In this document: piece by piece, positions 38,601 through 44,600 of the stretch
Position numbering within the stretch: position 1 is the first letter of the stretch
Layout of the letters: every line of letters begins with the position of its first letter
Origin: Phoronis australis
Lineage: Eukaryota; Phoronida; Phoronidae
Assembly (NCBI GenBank): GCA_002633005.1
Contig: NMRA01000480.1
Location: 1-48,187 of the forward strand
Length of the DNA stretch: 48,187 nt
Reading direction: 5' to 3'
The notes under the pieces: model-generated
The model's database searches: none
What the model was told of the DNA's origin: nothing
Seen by the model: only the letters and a program-made list of their open reading frames with translations
Position numbers and translations under genes: made by a program

Positions 38601-41600
38601 TTCGAATGTCACAACTTGAACGAAGTTTAACTTCTCTCAGCATTCAAAATGTTGTCCCAGCTCTATCATTCTATCATCAGCGAATGATTTGTGCATCAAA
38701 TATGCACCAGCGGAGACCTCGTACACGGTTTCTCTATGTCTAATATTTTCCTTTTTAAGATGTAATTTGAAAAATTGCTATGTATCTAATTTACAGCTAT
38801 TTGCCACATTTGATTTTCTAGATCTATACAACGCTGTCGAAATTCTTTTAAAAATCGAAGCTCATTACGCACGCCTTTTGAATACCACACAATTCCATAT
38901 CCATAGGGGTATAATATTTTTTCATTTCCAGAGCCCAACAGTCTCAGTTTTCTCTGCCATTTAAATAGTAACAATAGCAGTAGTTACTACATGTTTTTAT
39001 TGTTCTAATTACTATTAGTAATATCAGAATTACCAGGTGTTATTATTATTGGTGTTATTATTATTGGTATTTTTATTATCTTTGTTATCACCATTTTCAA
39101 ATTATGTGTGTGAATGTCTGTTAGAGTGAGTGAGTGAAATTTCTCAAATTTTGTTTATTTAAGACAGACTACAAGAACTGGCAAGGGCACCCCACACCAC
39201 CTTCACTAATTGTGGTGATAATATTAATGAGAGTGAAAAAACTAACAGTGCAAGTGACAAATGAACTACTAGCCTGTTGTGAAACTGATTGATGCTGATG
39301 AATCTAGACTTTCATATGGATCAGATATGCAGTTCAACAGTCATATCTAATGGTGGTTGACCATCCCCATTTCATTTCAAAACCAGTACTATCCCCACAG
39401 TGGTATCCAGTTATGTAATCGAATTAGCTTGCTCAGGCCAAGCCTGATAACATCAGTTAATACCCTGCATTGTTGTCTTTGCCAGGTCTACTAAAGAACT
39501 GCTTGAGAATAGACAGTCACTCACCAAGAGGGATAGTAAATTTAAGCAACTAATCATATATTCCTAAAAATGTTTATGCACACTGCTAGGTCATTGTTCA
39601 TTTTTTCTTAGAACTTGACCATTTGATTCTAATGCAGTCACCTTAGAATTAAAGTATTTTAGGTGCATAATAAGTTATTCTATGCTGGAGTTTTCATGGA
39701 TATTTTTCATACCAGTATAAGCAACTGTAGTACCCAAAACAGTGAACAAGTTTGTCACAAAAGCACTCTATTCTCTAGATTCAATTCATGTGTTATATTT
39801 GAGGATCATTCTTTTGGCCTGAAATTTGTTGTTCTGTCTTTGATAAATTTGTATTTTTTTCTTTTCTTTGTATGCACTTTTACTTTTTACCATCTTTAAA
39901 CCTCTGCTTTACACCTTTGCTTTTCACCAGGTTCCTAATTTCTGGGTGTACAATCTCAAAATCTCTGAATCAAAGTCTAACTGTTATAAACCAGTTGACA
40001 CACTGGCTGGTTGACTTCCAAGCTGTATTGACCATTTATTGCTCTGTTTGCATCACATTACCATGCAGAGGACAACAGGAGATTGGCAATCTTCAGTGGC
40101 TAAGAAAGATTTCCCACACCTTGGCTAGAGTGATAGGTTCTCTATAAAGTAAAGATTCCTCAATTTATAACGCAATATGGTGGAACAGTATCAATTTTAT
40201 TTTGTCAAATTTTCAACAAAAGTAAAAGGGATGAAAACATTTACTTCGCTACTTGTTAAACTGGAAAAATGGCAAATTTGGCAATTGTGGAATCTGTTGA
40301 TATAACAAGGAGAACCCAAAACTATGGCAGCCGCATTTTAGCACATCCAAACTTATTTAAACAAGAACATTATTTTACCATCCTTTAGGCTGTTGAATCA
40401 CATGGTCATTCAAATGGTACTTTGCTATTTTTACTTTCTACTCATTCGTAAATAAATTGTTTAACAGACACTTTACACGTGTGCATCTTAATTCGTTGTA
40501 CACCAGCAAATTTTAATTCATTTACGATAATGTAATGCATTTTAAGTTGATTGGTGAAATCAAGTACCCAGCAAAACCATTCTGTTTGGGGAACCTCTCC
40601 CTATNATGGTCATTCAAATGGTACTTTGCTATTTTTACTTTCTACTCATTCGTAAATAAATTGTTTAACAGACACTTTACATGTGTGCATCTTAATTCGT
40701 TGTACACCAGCAAATTTTAATTCATTTACGATGAAATTTGTTTCGTTAGTTTATTCCCTTTAACTTAAATGTTTTTCACATTCCCATCAATAGGGCAAAA
40801 TCATCATGTGGTGAATCAAAGCTGTAGTTGTGAAATTTAGCATATTTTTGAGAAAGTGAATTTTCTGTTTGAGCTAAGATACCTGTAGCTTGAAAACTAA
40901 TTCGGGAACCCTACTTTTTTGCTCATGTCATTGCACATACACAGGACATTAAAGAAAAACTTTAAAAAATTAATTTTTTCGATTAAATTTTTGCATAGAA
41001 GCCAAAATGCTCAATTCTGAGGTACCCAAAAATCATGGAAAAATAAATGTGCTCTAACACTGATGTAAGAAAACCATTTAACTGGGAAATATTATTAAAG
41101 CAGTTGCAATATAAAATTGACATCCTGCGGAACGGTTCCGCAAGTGTTCCATTTATTATGTGCCCACATATTTATATGTGGACGCATTATGCCGTCATCT
41201 CCGTCCGTCCGTACGGGCGGCATCCGTCCGGCGTCCGCTGCTCTATCTCCAAAACCCTTTTGACATATGTTCATGAAATTTGGCACATATGTTCCATTCA
41301 TGAATGGGATGGCGAACTTTCGGACGGATCCGACTACCGGTGTGCCCCCTAGTGGCAATTTTAGTTTTTTTACGCTTACCTTTGTATCTTCAAAAGTCCT
41401 GAACGGATTTTCATGAAATTTGGTGTGTAGGCACCTATTAGTGAGATGACGCTATCCTCCCGTTTTCAGATGGATTCGACATAGTTTGCGCCACCTAGCG
41501 GCCATTTTTAGTGTTTTCGAGTCTTTTTTGCGTCCACCCCTCTATCAACCAAACCGCTCAAAGGATGATTGTGAAAATTGGCATGTATATGCTTACTATG

Positions 41601-44600
41601 TAGAGGACGGTTGACGATGATTTTCAGACGATTTCCACTACTGTGGCACCTCCTAGTGGCAGTTTTGTTTTTTTGCACCTATGGCTGTATCTTCTAAACC
41701 GTTCGCAGGATCTTTACGAAATTTAATAAGTGTATTTATATTATGTTAACAACAGACGATGACGACTTTTGGATTGATCCGCCTACCAGTGTGCCCCCTA
41801 GTGGCAAATTTATTTTTTTACGTTTACCTCTGTATCTTCACAAGTAATTAACGGATTTTCATGAAATTTGGTATGTAGGCAATGACGCTATCCTCCTGTT
41901 TTCGGATGGATTCGACCTAGTTTGCGACACCCAGTGGCCGTTTTTACTGTTTTTGAGTCTGTTTTTTGGCGTCCACCCCTCTATCAACCAAACCGCTATA
42001 AGTATGATTGTGAAAATTGGCATTTATGTTCTTACTATGAAGCGGACGGTCGACGCTCAATTTCCCATGACTTTGATTACTGTGGCGCCTCCTAGTGACA
42101 GTTTTTTTTGCGCTCATGGCTGTATCTCCCAAACCGTTTGCAGGATCTTTACTAAATTTAGCAAGTTATTTATGTGATGTTGACAACGTACGATGACGAC
42201 TTTAGGATGATTCTGACTACCGGTATGCCTCTAGTGGCAATTTTAGTATTTTACATTGACCTCTGTATTTTCATAGGTCTTCAGGTGTATACTTTGTGTT
42301 ACTTCATGACTATGAAAGAAAAGTTCCAAGTAGAAATTTGTTTCTGGCATTCTAATGCTGTGCTAATCTCGTATGTTGGTAAATTTGTTTTTAATTCTAT
42401 GTTTCTTTGGTGCTTTAAGCAACTGATGTATAGGATGTGCTTGTATTATGAAGATCACTCACATTTTGCCCCTAGCCTATTGAGGAGACAATGACCATGC
42501 CTTTCCATTTTGCAAAGTACAACATACTACATATATGCCCTCTACTGGCCACTTTATGGTACCAATAAACAACCCTAGAAGGATACCGTATGCGGTGCAA
42601 TTGTGGGAACATTTCAACGCTCTGCGTTGCTCTTGTTAGTTAATTATTGTTACGGTACAAATTCTTATACATTTATGTTTCATACTTGTTGCACATTAAC
42701 ATTTGAATATTCCGTATCATGTATTAACATTCTACCAAAAGCGGTAAAATGGCATAGACAAGATATCAATTTTCCCTGAGTCTGCTAGGGGTAGGTTTTT
42801 GCATCAAAAACCATTCAGCAAGTTCATCACTGATTAATTATGGTTCATGTTGACACATTGATATGTCCATGTGTTATTGAGAATAGAATATATTTCAACC
42901 TTAATGTGTAAGAAGTTTAAAAAATTGTGAGCTCCACAAAACTGTAGTTTGCGGAACGTTTCCACATGCGGAATGGTTCCGCAACTGTCACTTTTATTAA
43001 TTAATTATTGTTAGAGTAGAAATTCTGATACTTTTATGTTTAATGCTTTTTGTATGTTAAGATTCGAATATTGCATGGCTTGTGTTAAGAATAGAGTATT
43101 TTTCTCAACTGAAATGTTCAAGAAAATTTTTTTAAAACTTGTGAGGATCATAAAAGTATTGTTTGCGGCACGGTTCCGCTTGCGGAACGGTTCCGCAACT
43201 GTCACATTGATCAACTAGTTACTGTTAGGATTGTCACATTGATACTTTCAAGTGGCATTGGTAATGTAATGCATTTTAAGTTGATTGGTGAAATCAAGTA
43301 CCCAGCAAAACCATTCTGTTTGGGGAACCTCTCCCTATACAGAACGGTTCCGCATGCGGAATGGTTCCGCAACTGTCACATTGATCAAGTAATTATTATC
43401 AGGATTGTCACATTGATACTTTCAAGTGGTATTGATTATGGAATGCATTTTAACTTTATTGTGTTCTCCAAAAAACTATTCGTTTGCAGAACCGTTCCGC
43501 ATGTGGAACCCTTCTGCAACCGTCACCTTGATTAATATATTATTGAGAGTGGGCACATTATACTCTCAAGTACTATTGAGAATGGAATATAATTCATGTT
43601 TATTGGGCCGGGAGAAAATTAAAAATTTTAGTCCTGTGCTAAACTTTTCTGTTTGTGGAACCCTTCTGGAACTTTCACATTGATTTTTAAAAGTAAATTA
43701 TTATTTTGATTATTATTCCACAAAATATACATAATATTTCTCAAGTCACAGTATTCCACAAAACTTGTGCAGTGCGTAATATTCCGCAAAATCTGCGGAA
43801 TATTCCGCACATTTGCGGATTATTCCGCAAGTGTGCGTAATATTCCGCAAGGCAAAAATTGATCTTCTAATTAAGAAAATGCTAATTGAGGAAATAAAAA
43901 TGTAACATTGTAAACATGTTCAGGGTAAGGTATAGATTTGTTACATACCATTTTTTATGGCCCTAAGTGGATATTAAAAAAGTGCGGAACCGTTCCGCAC
44001 ACTTTGAGACTAAATAATATTGTCTCATTTGAAAAAATATCGCCTTTCAGGTGTTTTGTGCACTGGGCCCAACCATGAGGCCTGTGCACGTCTGATGCAC
44101 CGCATATGACATCACACCACCTGCACTGTTTTTTTTAATGGTCTCAATTTGTTCTTGGTTGAAGATGACCTTGACTTTGCTGGGCCATAAGGTGCATCTG
44201 TTTTTTACATTAACCTCATCATGGCTGCCAATTGTTAATGCATAGCTATTTGTAGGCATGTGGGGTACATGTTAATACAAGACCAAATAGACTGTTTAGT
44301 GAATTTTCAAGTGATAGACTGGTCTTCACTTGTTATTGTGATATATGGTTAATTTATAGACTCATGAGTTGTATATTTATTTGAGGGAAGGAGGTTACAA
44401 ACACAATACAGTAAAAGGCTCAGGAAGGGGTGTGGAGGTATTGATTAATAGACCTTTGATCAAAGTGATATGTTGGCACTGTCCGAGAGAGTGCTGCTTG
44501 TGCATTACGTTATGTTATTCCTTTCTGTTCAGTACCGTGTTCTGTGCTTACAGTCGCAGTTCGAGGTTTCTTCACCAGTTGGTTAATATCGAAGAAGGCC

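Larger units (their letters stand above)
35803..44050. mobile_element. Large foldback structure of about 8.25 kb
   Basis: The sequence from 35803 (CAGAAGGCGATATTTTCTCA) to about 37140 is repeated in inverse order from 44050 down to about 42640. The agreement is close and continuous: GTGCGGAACCGTTCCGCAC, GGATATTAAAAAAGTGCGG, CTAATTAAGAAAATGCTAAT, CAGTATTCCACAAAAC and so on. The left arm has an extra insertion at 36344-36506 next to the N gap. The outermost 20 bases pair except two. The interior (37140-42640) holds extra satellite units, a LINE-like scrap, unique DNA and a long non-coding repeat. No transposase is recognised. It could be a Foldback/Galileo-type transposon, or two elements inserted in opposite orientation. 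Confidence 0.75.
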
